This document shows positions 9,075 to 19,334 of a stretch of 64,000 nucleotides of DNA, one piece after another. How positions within the stretch are numbered: position 1 is the first letter of the stretch; each line of letters starts with the position of its first letter. The notes beneath the pieces were generated by a model, which worked only from the letters and a program-made list of their open reading frames with translations, ran no database searches and was not told the DNA's origin. Origin of the DNA: Citrobacter sp. 18056 (GTDB lineage Bacteria; Pseudomonadota; Gammaproteobacteria; Enterobacterales; Enterobacteriaceae); NCBI GenBank assembly GCA_902706235.1, contig CACSJR010000001.1, positions 62,001-126,000 on the forward strand, in the 5' to 3' direction. The translations under genes were made by a program, and so were the position numbers.

Positions 9075-10088
9075 ATGACGCAGCCATTGGCGGGAAAACA
9101 GATTCTTATCGTCGAGGACGAACCCGTTTTCCGCTCACTGTTAGATTCGTGGCTTTCATCGCTGGGTGCAGATACGGCCCTGGCTGAAGACGGTGTGGAT
9201 GCTCTCGAAAAAATGGCCAGACTCAACCCTGATCTGATGATTTGCGATATTGCGATGCCGAGAATGAACGGCCTTAAGTTGGTCGAGTTCTTACGTAACA
9301 ACGGTCATCAGCTTCCGATTCTGGTCATTTCCGCAACTGAAAATATGGCAGACATCGCTAAAGCGCTGCGTCTCGGCGTGCAGGATGTTCTGCTCAAACC
9401 GGTCAAAGATCTAAACCGCCTGCGTGAAACGGTGTTCGCCTGCCTTTATCCCAATATGTTCAATTCCCGCGTTGAGGAAGAAGAGCGTTTATTCGAGGAC
9501 TGGGATGCGCTGGTGATGAATCCATCCGCTGCGGCGAAATTACTTCAGGAACTTCAACCGCCAGTGCAGCAGGTTATATCTCACTGCCGAATAAATTATC
9601 GTCAGCTGGTGTCAGCCGATAATCACGGTCTGGTGCTCGATATTGCACCACTCTCAGATAAAGATCTGGCGTTTTATTGTCTCGACGTTACGCGAGCGGG
9701 TGATAATGGCGTTTTGGCCGCACTTTTGCTGCGTGCTTTATTTAACGGTTTGTTACAAGAACAACTTTCGCACGAAGGGCAGCGTCTGCCTGAATTAGGC
9801 AGTTTGCTAAAACAGGTCAATCAATTGCTACATCAGGCCAATTTGCCAGGACAATTCCCGTTACTGGTTGGGTATTACCACAGTGGAATTAAAAATCTGA
9901 TCCTCGTTTCTGCCGGACTCAACGGATCGCTTAACACCGGTGAGCACCAAATACAGATCAGCAATGGGGTTCCGTTGGGCACATTAGGTAATACTTATTT
10001 AAATCAAATCAGCCAGCGCTGCGAATCCTGGCAGTGCCAAATTTGGGGAGCAGGGGGGCGCCTGCGCCTGATGTTGTCTGCGGAATGA
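9075..10088 (+). CDS. rssB: RpoS adaptor / response regulator RssB
   Basis: A 337-residue adaptor that binds RpoS and delivers it to ClpXP; phosphorylation stimulates this. The receiver domain (residues about 8-125) has the acidic pair in VEDEP, phospho-acceptor Asp58 in MICDIAMP, and Lys in LLKPV. The C-terminal half is a degenerate PP2C-like domain. SD AGGGGAG precedes the ATG. It belongs with RprA, 50 kb away in this window, in the control of RpoS. Confidence 0.96.
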   Translation: MTQPLAGKQILIVEDEPVFRSLLDSWLSSLGADTALAEDGVDALEKMARLNPDLMICDIAMPRMNGLKLVEFLRNNGHQLPILVISATENMADIAKALRLGVQDVLLKPVKDLNRLRETVFACLYPNMFNSRVEEEERLFEDWDALVMNPSAAAKLLQELQPPVQQVISHCRINYRQLVSADNHGLVLDIAPLSDKDLAFYCLDVTRAGDNGVLAALLLRALFNGLLQEQLSHEGQRLPELGSLLKQVNQLLHQANLPGQFPLLVGYYHSGIKNLILVSAGLNGSLNTGEHQIQISNGVPLGTLGNTYLNQISQRCESWQCQIWGAGGRLRLMLSAE

Positions 10089-10286
10089 ACAATTAGTCTG
10101 AATCTCGGGATATTGCTGTCTCCGCTTTCAGACGGTAGTGGTACTATCAGCAGGATTTATACGTAAAAATCCTAATTCAAGGTTAACGTGTCCTTTTCAG
10201 ACCAGATTGAGCAATCGGTACTGATATACTCAACGCGTTATTAATTAACGAGCACGTTCAAAAGTTGAACAGTTCAGGAGATTTCA

Positions 10287-11195
10287 ATGGCTGCATTAAA
10301 TTCGAAAGTCACTAAGGCCGTAATCCCGGTAGCGGGATTGGGTACCAGGATGTTGCCCGCCACTAAAGCGATTCCTAAGGAAATGCTGCCGCTGGTCGAC
10401 AAGCCATTAATTCAGTATGTAGTCAATGAATGTATTGCTGCAGGCATTACTGAAATTGTTCTGGTTACGCATTCTTCTAAAAACTCTATCGAAAACCATT
10501 TCGATACCAGTTTTGAACTCGAAGCCATGCTGGAAAAACGCGTTAAGCGCCAGCTGCTGGAAGAAGTGCAGTCTATTTGTCCGCCACACGTGACCATTAT
10601 GCAGGTCCGTCAGGGTCTGGCAAAAGGTCTGGGGCACGCAGTTCTGTGTGCGCATCCGGTTGTTGGTGATGAGCCTGTCGCGGTTATTCTGCCAGACGTG
10701 ATTCTGGATGAATATGAATCCGATCTGTCCCGTGACAACCTCGCCGATATGATTAAGCGTTTTGATGAAACAGGTGCCAGCCAGATCATGGTTGAACCGG
10801 TTGAAGACGTAACCGCATACGGTGTTGTGGATTGCAAAGGCGAAGCCCTGAATCCAGGTGATAGCGTGCCAATGGTAGGTGTGGTTGAGAAACCTAAAGC
10901 CGACGTGGCACCGTCTAACCTCGCCGTTGTAGGCCGCTATGTGCTGAGCGCAGAGATTTGGCCGCTGCTGGCGAAGACGCCTCCAGGTGCCGGTGACGAG
11001 ATCCAGCTGACTGATGCAATCGACATGCTGATCGAAAAAGAAACCGTTGAAGCCTATCATATGAAAGGCAAAAGCCACGACTGCGGTAATAAACTGGGTT
11101 ATATGCGTGCATTTGTTGAATATGGCATTCGCCACAATTCACTGGGCGCGGATTTTAAAGCCTGGCTGGAAGAAACAGTGGAAGCTGGCAAGTAA
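10287..11195 (+). CDS. galU: UTP-glucose-1-phosphate uridylyltransferase
   Basis: A 302-residue enzyme making UDP-glucose from UTP and glucose-1-phosphate, needed for LPS core, trehalose, galactose use and other glycans. The nucleotide-binding signature [19 protein letters not shown] is at residues about 18-36. Length equals E. coli GalU. SD is CAGGAG. It is preceded by a 198-base gap and followed by a strong terminator. Confidence 0.97.
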   Translation: MAALNSKVTKAVIPVAGLGTRMLPATKAIPKEMLPLVDKPLIQYVVNECIAAGITEIVLVTHSSKNSIENHFDTSFELEAMLEKRVKRQLLEEVQSICPPHVTIMQVRQGLAKGLGHAVLCAHPVVGDEPVAVILPDVILDEYESDLSRDNLADMIKRFDETGASQIMVEPVEDVTAYGVVDCKGEALNPGDSVPMVGVVEKPKADVAPSNLAVVGRYVLSAEIWPLLAKTPPGAGDEIQLTDAIDMLIEKETVEAYHMKGKSHDCGNKLGYMRAFVEYGIRHNSLGADFKAWLEETVEAGK

Positions 11196-11215
11196 TTTGC
11201 TCACCTGCTGTACAG

Positions 11216-11246
11216 ACCGGGGTTCTGAAAAGACCCCGGTTTTTTA
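11216..11246 (+). terminator. galU terminator
   Basis: ACCGGGGT and ACCCCGGT form a perfect 8-bp stem with a 9-base loop, followed by TTTTTT. Confidence 0.9.
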
Positions 11247-11311
11247 TTACCTGTCATCGGGATTGTGTTAAAACCAGGCACTATTGAGAATGCCTGAGGC
11301 GATTTCAGGAT

Positions 11312-11339
11312 AAAAAAAATCCCGCAGAGCGGGATTTTC
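11312..11339 (-). terminator. hns terminator
   Basis: On the minus strand, GAAAATCCCGC, loop TCT and GCGGGATTTTTTTT. The stem is about 9 bp with a long T run, 16 bases beyond the hns stop. Confidence 0.9.
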
Positions 11340-11355
11340 AAACAAACAAGAAAGA

Positions 11356-11766
11356 TTAAATCAGGAAGTCGTCCAGAGATTTACCTTGCTCATCCATTGC
11401 TTTTTTGATGATTGCCGGGGTACGACCCTGGCCGGTCCAGGTTTTAGTTTCGCCGTTTTCATCAACGTAGCTATATTTAGCCGGGCGAGCTGCACGTTTA
11501 GCTTTAGCACCAGATTTGCTTGCTGCAGCAATGCTGTTCAGCAGTTCATTTGGGTCAATGCCATCAGCAATCAGCATTTCACGGTATTGTTGCAGTTTAC
11601 GAGTACGCTCTTCAACTTCAGCAGCGGCCGCATTATCTTCTTCGCGACGTTCGTTCACAACAACTTCTAATTTTTCCAGCATTTCTTCGAGAGTTTCGAG
11701 AGTGCATTCTCTTGCCTGCGCACGAAGAGTACGGATGTTGTTCAAAATTTTAAGTGCTTCGCTCAT
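11356..11766 (-). CDS. hns: Nucleoid-associated silencer H-NS
   Basis: A 136-residue protein with an N-terminal coiled-coil oligomerisation region (residues about 1-80, rich in E/R heptads), a flexible linker, and a C-terminal DNA-binding domain carrying TWTGQGRTP, whose QGR loop reads AT-rich minor grooves. H-NS silences AT-rich and horizontally acquired DNA. The position between galU and tdk matches E. coli. It could be confused with StpA, but locus and length support hns. Confidence 0.97.
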   Translation of the reverse strand: MSEALKILNNIRTLRAQARECTLETLEEMLEKLEVVVNERREEDNAAAAEVEERTRKLQQYREMLIADGIDPNELLNSIAAASKSGAKAKRAARPAKYSYVDENGETKTWTGQGRTPAIIKKAMDEQGKSLDDFLI

Positions 11767-11810
11767 TGTCGTATTCTCAAACTTATATTGTGGGGTGGTT
11801 TGTTGAGGTA

Positions 11811-11839
11811 ATAATAGAGCGTTAATTTCAGATGTGCAA
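11811..11839 (-). promoter_or_regulatory. hns promoter
   Basis: On the minus strand, TTGCAC (-35) and TATTAT (-10) with exactly 17 bases between, about 45 bases upstream of the hns start codon. Confidence 0.8.
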
Positions 11840-12321
11840 TAGGGTGGTTTGTAAGGAAGTCAAAATAACGTGTTATTTACCGCGATTAATAATTAGATAA
11901 AGTTAAATTTTACGCGCCAGTTCACATCATGAGTGCTTATTGCCTGGCACCAATCATAAGAACACCCTTACAAAGTATGCCTTTTTCTCTGTTGCAGCGC
12001 GGCATATATAAGATGAACGCTAATATCAGCCTTTCGTATTACTCGGGGACCAAGGGGGAATTTCCAGGAACCAATAGAATCTGAATCATAACGTCACGAA
12101 AGCCCTGGGCCGCCAGGTAAGGGATTAGCTGGCTGATAACTCGGGATAATCTTAAGGCGTCATGTGAATAGCTGGCTGTTTCTGATTGTTATTATAGATA
12201 AGAAGAACTTAATATTTTACGTGAAGTAGCAATGGATTATGCGCTGCGTGAACGCTGAAATTTGCAGGGGATATGGTACAATTCGTGCCGTTAAATCACG
12301 ATGATTGAGGTGATGCTGCGA
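11840..12321. other. Divergent hns/tdk regulatory region
   Basis: About 480 bases with no credible gene. The first half is AT-rich and lies upstream of hns. A CCAAT box occurs near 11949 (CACCAATCATAAG); in E. coli a CCAAT box upstream of hns has been linked to CspA activation. The last 60 bases hold the tdk leader, with TACAAT near 12278 as a possible -10. No strong hairpin or repeat was seen. Confidence 0.5.
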
Positions 12322-12948
12322 ATGGCACAACTTTATTTTTACTACTCTGCAATGAATGCAGGGAAGTCTACGGCTTTGTTACAATCCTCCTATAATTACC
12401 AGGAACGCGGAATGCGAACGCTGGTTTATACCGCAGAAATTGACGACAGATTCGGTGCAGGAAAAGTCAGTTCCCGCATCGGATTGTCCTCACCGGCAAA
12501 GCTCTACAACCAACAGACATCGCTGTACGACGATATCGCAGCTGAGCACGCGCAGGAGCCGATTCACTGTGTGCTGGTGGATGAGAGCCAGTTCCTGACT
12601 CGCGAGCAGGTCTACGCGCTGTCAGAGGTTGTGGATGAGCTGGATATCCCGGTGCTGTGCTACGGCCTGCGTACAGATTTTCGCGGCGAGCTGTTTATTG
12701 GCAGCCAATATCTGCTGTGCTGGTCCGATAAACTGGTGGAATTAAAAACCATCTGCTTCTGTGGTCGTAAGGCGAGTATGGTACTGCGACTGGATCAGGA
12801 AGGGCGTCCGTATAACGAAGGGGAACAGGTGGTTATCGGCGGGAATGAGCGTTATGTCTCCGTGTGTCGTAAACATTACAAAGAAGCGCTTCTGGAAGGC
12901 TCTCTGAGCGCTATTCAGCAGCGAGTGCGAGGGAAGGTGGAAGAGTAA
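12322..12948 (+). CDS. tdk: Thymidine kinase
   Basis: A 208-residue type II thymidine kinase that phosphorylates thymidine to dTMP with ATP. The P-loop is in SAMNAGKST, the Walker B-like segment is VLVDESQFL, and the zinc-binding Cys residues are in CFCGRKA and the later CRKH. The start at MAQLYFYYS matches E. coli Tdk; an in-frame extension from 12301 adds seven residues but GAGGTG suits the later ATG. The C-terminal tail differs from E. coli (205 aa). Confidence 0.96.
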   Translation: MAQLYFYYSAMNAGKSTALLQSSYNYQERGMRTLVYTAEIDDRFGAGKVSSRIGLSSPAKLYNQQTSLYDDIAAEHAQEPIHCVLVDESQFLTREQVYALSEVVDELDIPVLCYGLRTDFRGELFIGSQYLLCWSDKLVELKTICFCGRKASMVLRLDQEGRPYNEGEQVVIGGNERYVSVCRKHYKEALLEGSLSAIQQRVRGKVEE

Positions 12949-12978
12949 TCTCACCACGCTTTAGCGCGCAACAGACAT

Positions 12979-13007
12979 AAAAAAACCCGCCATCTGGCGG
13001 GTTTTTA
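12979..13007. terminator. Bidirectional terminator between tdk and adhE
   Basis: AAAAAAACCCGCC, loop ATCT and GGCGGGTTTTT. The 7-bp stem is flanked by A and T runs, so it can end both convergent transcripts. Confidence 0.9.
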
Positions 13008-13020
13008 TTAGGCTTTCAAA

Positions 13021-15696
13021 TTAAGCGGTTTTCTTCGCTTTTTTGTCAGCTTTAGCCGGAGCAGCTGCTTTCTTCTCAGCTACGTCGCCTTCGCTAAACT
13101 CGCGGCCGTAGTAGGTGTCCAGCAGAATTTGCTTCAGTTCAGCAATCAGTGGGTAACGTGGGTTAGCACCGGTACACTGGTCATCAAACGCGTCTTCAGA
13201 CAGTTTGTCGACGTGTGCCAGGAAGTCAGCTTCCTGAACACCCGCTTCACGGATAGACTTAGGAATACCCAGTTCAGCTTTGATGCTGTCCAGCCATGCC
13301 AGCAGTTTCTCGATTTTCGCAGCAGTACGGTCGCTGGAAGAGGTCAGACCCAGGTGGTCTGCGATTTCTGCGTAACGACGACGAGCCTGCGGACGGTCGT
13401 ACTGGCTGAATGCAGTCTGCTTGGTCGGGTTGTCGTTCGCGTTGTAGCGAATAACGTTGCTGATCAGCAGGGCGTTCGCCAAACCGTGAGGAATGTGGAA
13501 CTGGGAACCCAGTTTATGCGCCATGGAGTGACACACACCGAGGAAGGCGTTAGCAAACGCGATACCGGCGATAGTCGCTGCGTTGTGAACGCGTTCACGT
13601 GCAACTGGGTTCTTAGAACCTTCGTGGTAAGACGCTGGCAGGTTTTCTTTCAGCAGTTTCAGAGCCTGCAGAGCCTGACCATCAGAGAACTCAGATGCCA
13701 GTACAGACACATAAGCTTCCAGGGCGTGGGTTACCGCATCCAGACCACCGAATGCACACAGTGATTTCGGCATATCCATCACGAGGTTGGCATCAACGAT
13801 AGCCATGTCCGGAGTCAGCGCGTAGTCAGCCAGTGGATATTTCTGACCCGTTGCATCATCGGTAACCACTGCAAACGGGGTCACTTCAGAACCGGTACCG
13901 GACGTGGTGGTGACCGCAATCATCTTCGCTTTCACACCCATTTTCGGGAACTTGTAGATACGTTTACGGATGTCCATAAAGCGCAGTGCCAGTTCTTCGA
14001 AGTGAGTTTCTGGGTGTTCGTACATGACCCACATGATTTTCGCAGCATCCATCGGGGAACCGCCGCCCAGCGCGATAATCACGTCTGGTTTGAAGGAATT
14101 CGCCAGTTCTGCACCTTTACGTACTACGGTCAGAGTTGGGTCAGCTTCAACTTCAAAGAACACTTCAGTTTCAACGCCAGCTGCTTTCAGAACAGACGTG
14201 ATCTGGTCTGCATAGCCGTTGTTGAACAGGAAACGGTCAGTCACGATCATCGCACGTTTGTGACCATCGGTAATCACTTCATCCAGCGCGATTGGCAGTG
14301 AGCCACGACGGAAGTAGATGGATTTCGGAAGTTTGTGCCACAACATGTTTTCAGCTCGCTTAGCAACGGTTTTCTTGTTGATCAGGTGCTTAGGACCCAC
14401 GTTCTCAGAGATGGAGTTACCACCCCAGGAACCACAACCCAGAGTCAGGGAAGGCGCGAGTTTGAAGTTGTAAAGGTCACCGATACCACCCTGAGATGCC
14501 GGGGTGTTAATCAGAATACGAGCAGTCTTCATTTTGTCGCCGAAGTGCTTAACGCGTTCTGGCTGGTTGTCCTGGTCGGTGTACAGGCAAGAAGTGTGGC
14601 CGATGCCGCCCATCTCAACCAGTTTTTCCGCTTTAACAACGGCGTCTTCGAAGTTCTTGGCACGGTACATTGCCAGAGTCGGAGACAGTTTTTCGTGAGC
14701 GAACGGCTCGGATTCGTCAACAACGGTCACTTCGCCAATCAGAATTTTGGTATCTGCTGGTACGGTGAAACCTGCCAGTTCAGCAATTTTGGTTGCTGGC
14801 TGACCAACGATAGCGGCGTTCAGACCGCCATTTTTCAGGATGATGTCCTGAACGGCTTTCAGCTCTTTGCCCTGCAGCATGTAGCCGCCGTGGGAAGCGA
14901 AACGCTCACGTACTGCAGCGTACGCAGAGTCAACCACGATAACGGACTGCTCAGATGCACAGATTACACCGTTGTCGAAGGTTTTAGACATCAGGATGGA
15001 CGCCACAACGCGTTTCACATCAGCCGTTTCATCAACAACAACAGGGGTGTTACCCGCACCTACGCCGATGGCAGGTTTACCGGAGCTGTATGCTGCTTTA
15101 ACCATGCCCGGGCCACCAGTGGCGAGGATCATGTTGATGTCTGGGTGATGCATCAGAGCGTTGGACAGCTCTACGGAAGGCTGATCAATCCAACCAATCA
15201 GATCTTTCGGCGCACCTGCTGCGATTGCAGCCTGGAGAACGATATCAGCGGCTTTGTTAGTCGCGTCTTTCGCACGTGGGTGTGGAGAGAAGATGATCGC
15301 GTTACGCGTCTTCAGGCTGATAAGAGACTTGAAGATAGCGGTAGACGTTGGGTTGGTGGTCGGTACGATACCGCAGATGATGCCGATAGGTTCAGCGATG
15401 GTGATAGTACCGAAAGTGTCATCTTCAGACAGGACACCACAGGTTTTCTCATCTTTATAGGCGTTGTAGATATACTCAGAAGCAAAGTGGTTTTTAATCA
15501 CTTTATCTTCCACGATACCCATGCCAGATTCGGCAACGGCCAGTTTCGCGAGAGGGATTCGAGCATCTGCAGCAGCCAGTGCGGCCGCGCGGAAAATTTT
15601 ATCAACCTGTTCTTGGGTGAAGTTGGCATATTCACGCTGAGCTTTTTTTACGCGCTCGACGAGTGCGTTCAGTTCAGCGACATTAGTAACAGCCAT
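13021..15696 (-). CDS. adhE: Bifunctional acetaldehyde-CoA/alcohol dehydrogenase
   Basis: An 891-residue fusion, the main fermentative ethanol pathway enzyme; it forms helical spirosomes. The N-terminal half (residues about 1-440) is an aldehyde dehydrogenase converting acetyl-CoA to acetaldehyde, with catalytic Cys in GVICASEQS. The C-terminal half (about 450-870) is an iron-dependent alcohol dehydrogenase with GGGSPMDAAK and the metal histidines in HSMAHKLGSQFHIPHG. The tail is Lys/Ala-rich. SD AGGAG lies close upstream. Length equals E. coli AdhE. Confidence 0.98.
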   Translation of the reverse strand: MAVTNVAELNALVERVKKAQREYANFTQEQVDKIFRAAALAAADARIPLAKLAVAESGMGIVEDKVIKNHFASEYIYNAYKDEKTCGVLSEDDTFGTITIAEPIGIICGIVPTTNPTSTAIFKSLISLKTRNAIIFSPHPRAKDATNKAADIVLQAAIAAGAPKDLIGWIDQPSVELSNALMHHPDINMILATGGPGMVKAAYSSGKPAIGVGAGNTPVVVDETADVKRVVASILMSKTFDNGVICASEQSVIVVDSAYAAVRERFASHGGYMLQGKELKAVQDIILKNGGLNAAIVGQPATKIAELAGFTVPADTKILIGEVTVVDESEPFAHEKLSPTLAMYRAKNFEDAVVKAEKLVEMGGIGHTSCLYTDQDNQPERVKHFGDKMKTARILINTPASQGGIGDLYNFKLAPSLTLGCGSWGGNSISENVGPKHLINKKTVAKRAENMLWHKLPKSIYFRRGSLPIALDEVITDGHKRAMIVTDRFLFNNGYADQITSVLKAAGVETEVFFEVEADPTLTVVRKGAELANSFKPDVIIALGGGSPMDAAKIMWVMYEHPETHFEELALRFMDIRKRIYKFPKMGVKAKMIAVTTTSGTGSEVTPFAVVTDDATGQKYPLADYALTPDMAIVDANLVMDMPKSLCAFGGLDAVTHALEAYVSVLASEFSDGQALQALKLLKENLPASYHEGSKNPVARERVHNAATIAGIAFANAFLGVCHSMAHKLGSQFHIPHGLANALLISNVIRYNANDNPTKQTAFSQYDRPQARRRYAEIADHLGLTSSSDRTAAKIEKLLAWLDSIKAELGIPKSIREAGVQEADFLAHVDKLSEDAFDDQCTGANPRYPLIAELKQILLDTYYGREFSEGDVAEKKAAAPAKADKKAKKTA

Positions 15697-16174
15697 AAAT
15701 GCTCTCCTGGATAATGTTAAACTTTTTTAGTAAATCAGCTGCGCGATACGTCAGTATAGACAGACCACAAGCAGCTTGCGTAAGAGTCATAAAAACAACA
15801 GGTTACTTAGCGACCTTCATCCACTGATTTACTAAAAGAGCCTTCCATTACACCCGGTAGAGGTACCGGGCTACTCCCTGGTGCGACATTAAGATTACCC
15901 ACTTCTGAGTACGAATTGCGTGATCTAAATCAAGATTACACCAAGCTGACTCCATTCAGCAGGCCGATTTTAGCGGTTTGTATCAAGTGTTAAAAGATCG
16001 TAATTTCGGGCTGGGGTAACATTAGCATAATTTAAACAGATACATAACAACGTGTATTGGTAGCGTTTTACAGCAGATTTGTGGTGAAGAATGCCGTCAA
16101 ACAGCGTATCTTCAGCGCGTTTTTCGTGATTACTGTACGTCAACTACCACAATTGATGAGGGCGCGGGGTTACC
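15697..16174. promoter_or_regulatory. adhE upstream region with an FNR-like site
   Basis: A 478-base divergent region between adhE and ychE. At 15920-15933 it holds GTGATCTAAATCAA, 9 of 10 matches to the FNR dyad TTGAT-N4-ATCAA. There is also a hairpin-capable element CCCGGTAGAGGTACCGGG at about 15857-15874 in the likely adhE leader. Long leaders with complex control are known for E. coli adhE. Short open frames here look like chance. Confidence 0.5.
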
Positions 16175-16822
16175 GTGATTCAATCGCTGTTCGATTTTCC
16201 AACTTATATCAAGTTTTTCATTGGCTTATTTGCGCTGGTAAACCCGGTGGGTATCATCCCGGTGTTCATCAGTATGACCAGCTACCAGTCGGCGCCTGCG
16301 CGCAATAAAACCAACCTGACGGCAAACCTCTCGGTGGCCATCATTTTGTGGACCTCGCTGTTTCTGGGCGACGGCATTCTGCAACTCTTCGGGATTTCTA
16401 TCGACTCGTTCCGTATTGCGGGCGGTATTCTGGTGGTAACGATTGCGATGTCGATGATCAGCGGAAAGCTCGGTGAGGACAAACAGAACAAGCAGGAAAA
16501 ATCAGAGACGGCCATTCGCGAAAGCGTCGGCGTTGTCCCTCTGGCATTACCCTTAATGGCCGGGCCGGGGGCAATCAGCTCCACGATTGTCTGGGGCACG
16601 CGCTACCATAATATCGCGCATCTGATTGGTTTCTCCGTCGCTATCGCGATTTTTGCCGGTTGCTGTTGGGGGCTGTTCCGCATCGCACCCTGGCTGGTGC
16701 GGTTACTGGGACAAACGGGTATCAACGTTATCACCCGTATCATGGGTCTGCTGCTGATGGCACTTGGCATTGAATTTATCGTGGCCGGTATCAAATCTAT
16801 CTTCCCCGGCTTGCTTGCCTGA
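16175..16822 (+). CDS. ychE: MarC-family inner-membrane protein YchE
   Basis: A 215-residue protein with six predicted membrane helices, MarC/UPF0056 family, function unknown. It begins with GTG (MIQSLFDFPTYIKFF); this start gives the same length and N terminus as E. coli YchE, and the GGGG upstream can serve as SD. Conserved family stretches include NPVGIIPVFI and PLALPLMAGPGAIS. It is followed by its own terminator. Confidence 0.95.
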   Translation: MIQSLFDFPTYIKFFIGLFALVNPVGIIPVFISMTSYQSAPARNKTNLTANLSVAIILWTSLFLGDGILQLFGISIDSFRIAGGILVVTIAMSMISGKLGEDKQNKQEKSETAIRESVGVVPLALPLMAGPGAISSTIVWGTRYHNIAHLIGFSVAIAIFAGCCWGLFRIAPWLVRLLGQTGINVITRIMGLLLMALGIEFIVAGIKSIFPGLLA

Positions 16823-16834
16823 CACCGTTCTGAA

Positions 16835-16859
16835 ACGGGGCGAACACGCCTCGTTTTTT
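16835..16859 (+). terminator. ychE terminator
   Basis: ACGGGGC and GCCTCGT pair with one wobble across a 6-base loop, followed by TTTTTT. Confidence 0.8.
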
Positions 16860-17582
16860 CTTTCATTTATTAGCAAAACATATCAATAAATGTGAATTAA
16901 CCCGCCGTAATAACCTTCTGCTATTTCTCCCTAATTCTATTGTTATCAGGTGATTAGCCTTTGGAGTCCTGTGTAGTACCCCGGGCAATAATGTTATTTC
17001 ACTAACATGATACTCTTACGCTTGCCGTGAGATAATTGAAATGTTATTAGTAATTTCAACGTTCACGCAGAGTAATGTGCTAAATAATAATCAATTGTTA
17101 AATTATTGTGCAAAAGGCCGCTGTCGGCGTTGTGCGAGCCGTGCGTTGAGCTGGTTTTTGTTTAACTAATTGATTAATAAATATTAAATTTCAATCGATG
17201 CTGCGAAAATTGACCGGCTTCATTCGAAATGGGTTCAACAAAAGAGAATTGGTTAACAAATTTGCAAATTGTATTGGCGGGGGAGAAATGCTTTTGGTAC
17301 TTTCCGCTCAGACATTTCACGATACAAAAAGTGGAGATGAGAATAATTTTCAAATAAATCTCCTGACGCAAATAAGAACATCGGTTATCCCGACAGGGGG
17401 GATGACCTAAAGAATCGACGAAAGGTTGCCGAATAAAGAGTGACCGTAATAAAAGAAGTCGGTGATAGCAGCAGTAAAGCCTGACAGACGCATTCACTCC
17501 TGCGCTGTATGGGAAACCCTTAGGGGATTAAACAAAACAGGCTGGCACAGCCAGTAATTATAATGAGCGGAGTATCAACACA
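16860..17582 (+). promoter_or_regulatory. Long AT-rich oppA upstream/leader region with predicted GcvB site
   Basis: About 720 bases without a credible gene, very AT-rich at 16860-17300. The last 45 bases contain the hairpin GGCTGGCACAGCC (about 17540), SD GGAG near 17571, and a CA-rich stretch TATCAACACAATG over the start codon. In E. coli and Salmonella oppA is repressed by the small RNA GcvB, whose GU-rich seed pairs with CA-rich sequence around the SD; the same signature here supports conservation (inference). A 70-codon frame at 17198-17410 has no SD or recognisable similarity and is not called. Confidence 0.55.
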
Positions 17583-19214
17583 ATGTCCATCATCACAAAA
17601 AAAAGCCTCATCGCAGCCGGTGTTTTAGCTGCACTTATCGCAGGAAGTGCAATGGCTGCAGACGTTCCTGCAGGTGTTAAGCTGGCAGATAAGCAGACCA
17701 TGATCCGTAACAACGGCGCTGAGCCGCAGTCACTGGATCCGAACAAAATTGAAGGTGTTCCAGAAGCAAACGTGAGCCGTGACCTGTTCGAAGGCCTGCT
17801 CATCACCTCCACCAAAGACGGTCACCCGATCCCGGGTGTAGCAGAAAGCTGGGATAACAAAGATTTCAAAGTGTGGACCTTCCATCTGCGTAAAGATGCA
17901 AAATGGTCCAACGGCGAGCCGGTAACGGCACAAGATTTCGTCTATAGCTGGCAGCGTCTGGTGGACCCGAAAACTGCGTCCCCGTATGCGAGCTATCCGC
18001 AATACGGTCACATCCTGAACGTTGATGAAATTATCGACGGCAAAAAACCGACCTCCGATCTCGGCGTGAAAGCCATCGACGATCACACTCTGGAAGTCAC
18101 TCTGAGCGAGCCGGTTCCTTATTTCTATAAACTGCTGGTGAACCCGGCGATGTCCCCGGTAAATAAAACCGCCATCGAAAAATTCGGTGAAAAGTGGACT
18201 CAGCCTGCCAATATCGTCACCAATGGCGCTTACAAACTGAAAGACTGGGTGGTGAACGAGCGCATCGTAATGGAGCGCAACACCAACTACTGGGATAACA
18301 AAGACACTGTTGTTGACCAGATTACCTATCTGCCAATCTCTTCTGAAGTCACCGACGTAAACCGCTACCGCAGCGGCGAAATCGACATGACCTATAACAA
18401 CCTGCCGATTGAACTGTTCCAGAAGCTGAAGAAAGAGATCCCAACCGAAGTTCACGTTGACCCGTACCTGTGCACCTATTACTACGAAATCAACAACCAG
18501 AAAGCCCCGTTCACCGATGAGCGTGTACGTACCGCACTGAAACTGGGCCTGGACCGTGACATCATCGTCAACAAAGTGAAAGCGCAGGGCGACCTGCCAG
18601 CTTACGGTTACACTCCTCCGTACACCGATGGCGCGAAGTTGACCAAACCAGAATGGTTTACCTGGACGCAGGAAAAACGTAACGAAGAAGCGAAGAAACT
18701 GCTGGCCGAAGCAGGCTACACCGCCGATAAGCCGCTGACCTTCGAACTGCTGTACAACACCTCCGATCTGCACAAGAAACTGGCCATCGCTGCCGCGTCT
18801 ATCTGGAAGAAAAACCTGGGCGTGAATGTGAAGCTGGTTAACCAGGAGTGGAAAACCTTCCTTGATACCCGTCATCAGGGTACTTATGACGTTGCGCGTG
18901 CCGGCTGGTGTGCGGACTACAACGAACCGACGTCCTTCCTGAACACCATGCTGTCTGATAGCTCAATGAACACCGCGCACTATAAGAGCCCGGCGTTTGA
19001 TGCGATCATGAAGCAGACTCTGCAGGTGACCGACGAAGCACAGCGTGTTGCGCTGTATGACAAAGCTGAACAGCAGCTGGGCAAAGACTCCGCTATCGTT
19101 CCGGTCTATTACTATGTGAATGCCCGTCTGGTGAAACCATGGATTGGCGGTTACACCGGTAAAGATCCGATGGACAACATCTATACCAAAGACTTGTACA
19201 TCATTAAGCATTAA
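17583..19214 (+). CDS. oppA: Periplasmic oligopeptide-binding protein
   Basis: A 543-residue substrate-binding protein of the Opp ABC importer, for peptides of about 2-5 residues. A Sec signal peptide (KK, hydrophobic core, AMA) is probably cut after residue 25, before ADVPAG. The rest is SBP family 5, with the family signature region around AESWDNKDFKVWTFHLRKDAKWSNG. Length equals E. coli OppA. It is the first and most highly translated gene of oppABCDF. Confidence 0.97.
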   Translation: MSIITKKSLIAAGVLAALIAGSAMAADVPAGVKLADKQTMIRNNGAEPQSLDPNKIEGVPEANVSRDLFEGLLITSTKDGHPIPGVAESWDNKDFKVWTFHLRKDAKWSNGEPVTAQDFVYSWQRLVDPKTASPYASYPQYGHILNVDEIIDGKKPTSDLGVKAIDDHTLEVTLSEPVPYFYKLLVNPAMSPVNKTAIEKFGEKWTQPANIVTNGAYKLKDWVVNERIVMERNTNYWDNKDTVVDQITYLPISSEVTDVNRYRSGEIDMTYNNLPIELFQKLKKEIPTEVHVDPYLCTYYYEINNQKAPFTDERVRTALKLGLDRDIIVNKVKAQGDLPAYGYTPPYTDGAKLTKPEWFTWTQEKRNEEAKKLLAEAGYTADKPLTFELLYNTSDLHKKLAIAAASIWKKNLGVNVKLVNQEWKTFLDTRHQGTYDVARAGWCADYNEPTSFLNTMLSDSSMNTAHYKSPAFDAIMKQTLQVTDEAQRVALYDKAEQQLGKDSAIVPVYYYVNARLVKPWIGGYTGKDPMDNIYTKDLYIIKH

Positions 19215-19223
19215 TGGCAATAC

Positions 19224-19248
19224 GTGGGGCAACACGGGGTTGCCCCAC
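19224..19248 (+). promoter_or_regulatory. Stem-loop between oppA and oppB
   Basis: GTGGGGCAA and TTGCCCCAC form a perfect 9-bp stem with a 7-base loop, 10 bases after oppA and without a T run. Such intercistronic hairpins usually protect the upstream mRNA and lower downstream expression, which fits an abundant binding protein followed by scarce permease subunits. Confidence 0.75.
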
Positions 19249-19334
19249 TGTGTCTTATTTCACGCACTATCACATGACTGCATCAGCCACGCTGAATTGC
19301 GACATGTAAAGGCACACGCCAGAAGGTACGGGCA

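Noticed and set aside
14335-15714. 459-codon plus-strand frame across adhE, and similar long frames opposite narH, oppA, oppD and ppsA
   Set aside because: All lie antisense to well-identified genes and have low-complexity, Phe/Arg/His-rich translations without domains.
17198-17410. 70-codon frame in the oppA upstream region
   Set aside because: No SD, AT-rich composition, no recognised similarity, and it lies in the known type of long oppA leader.
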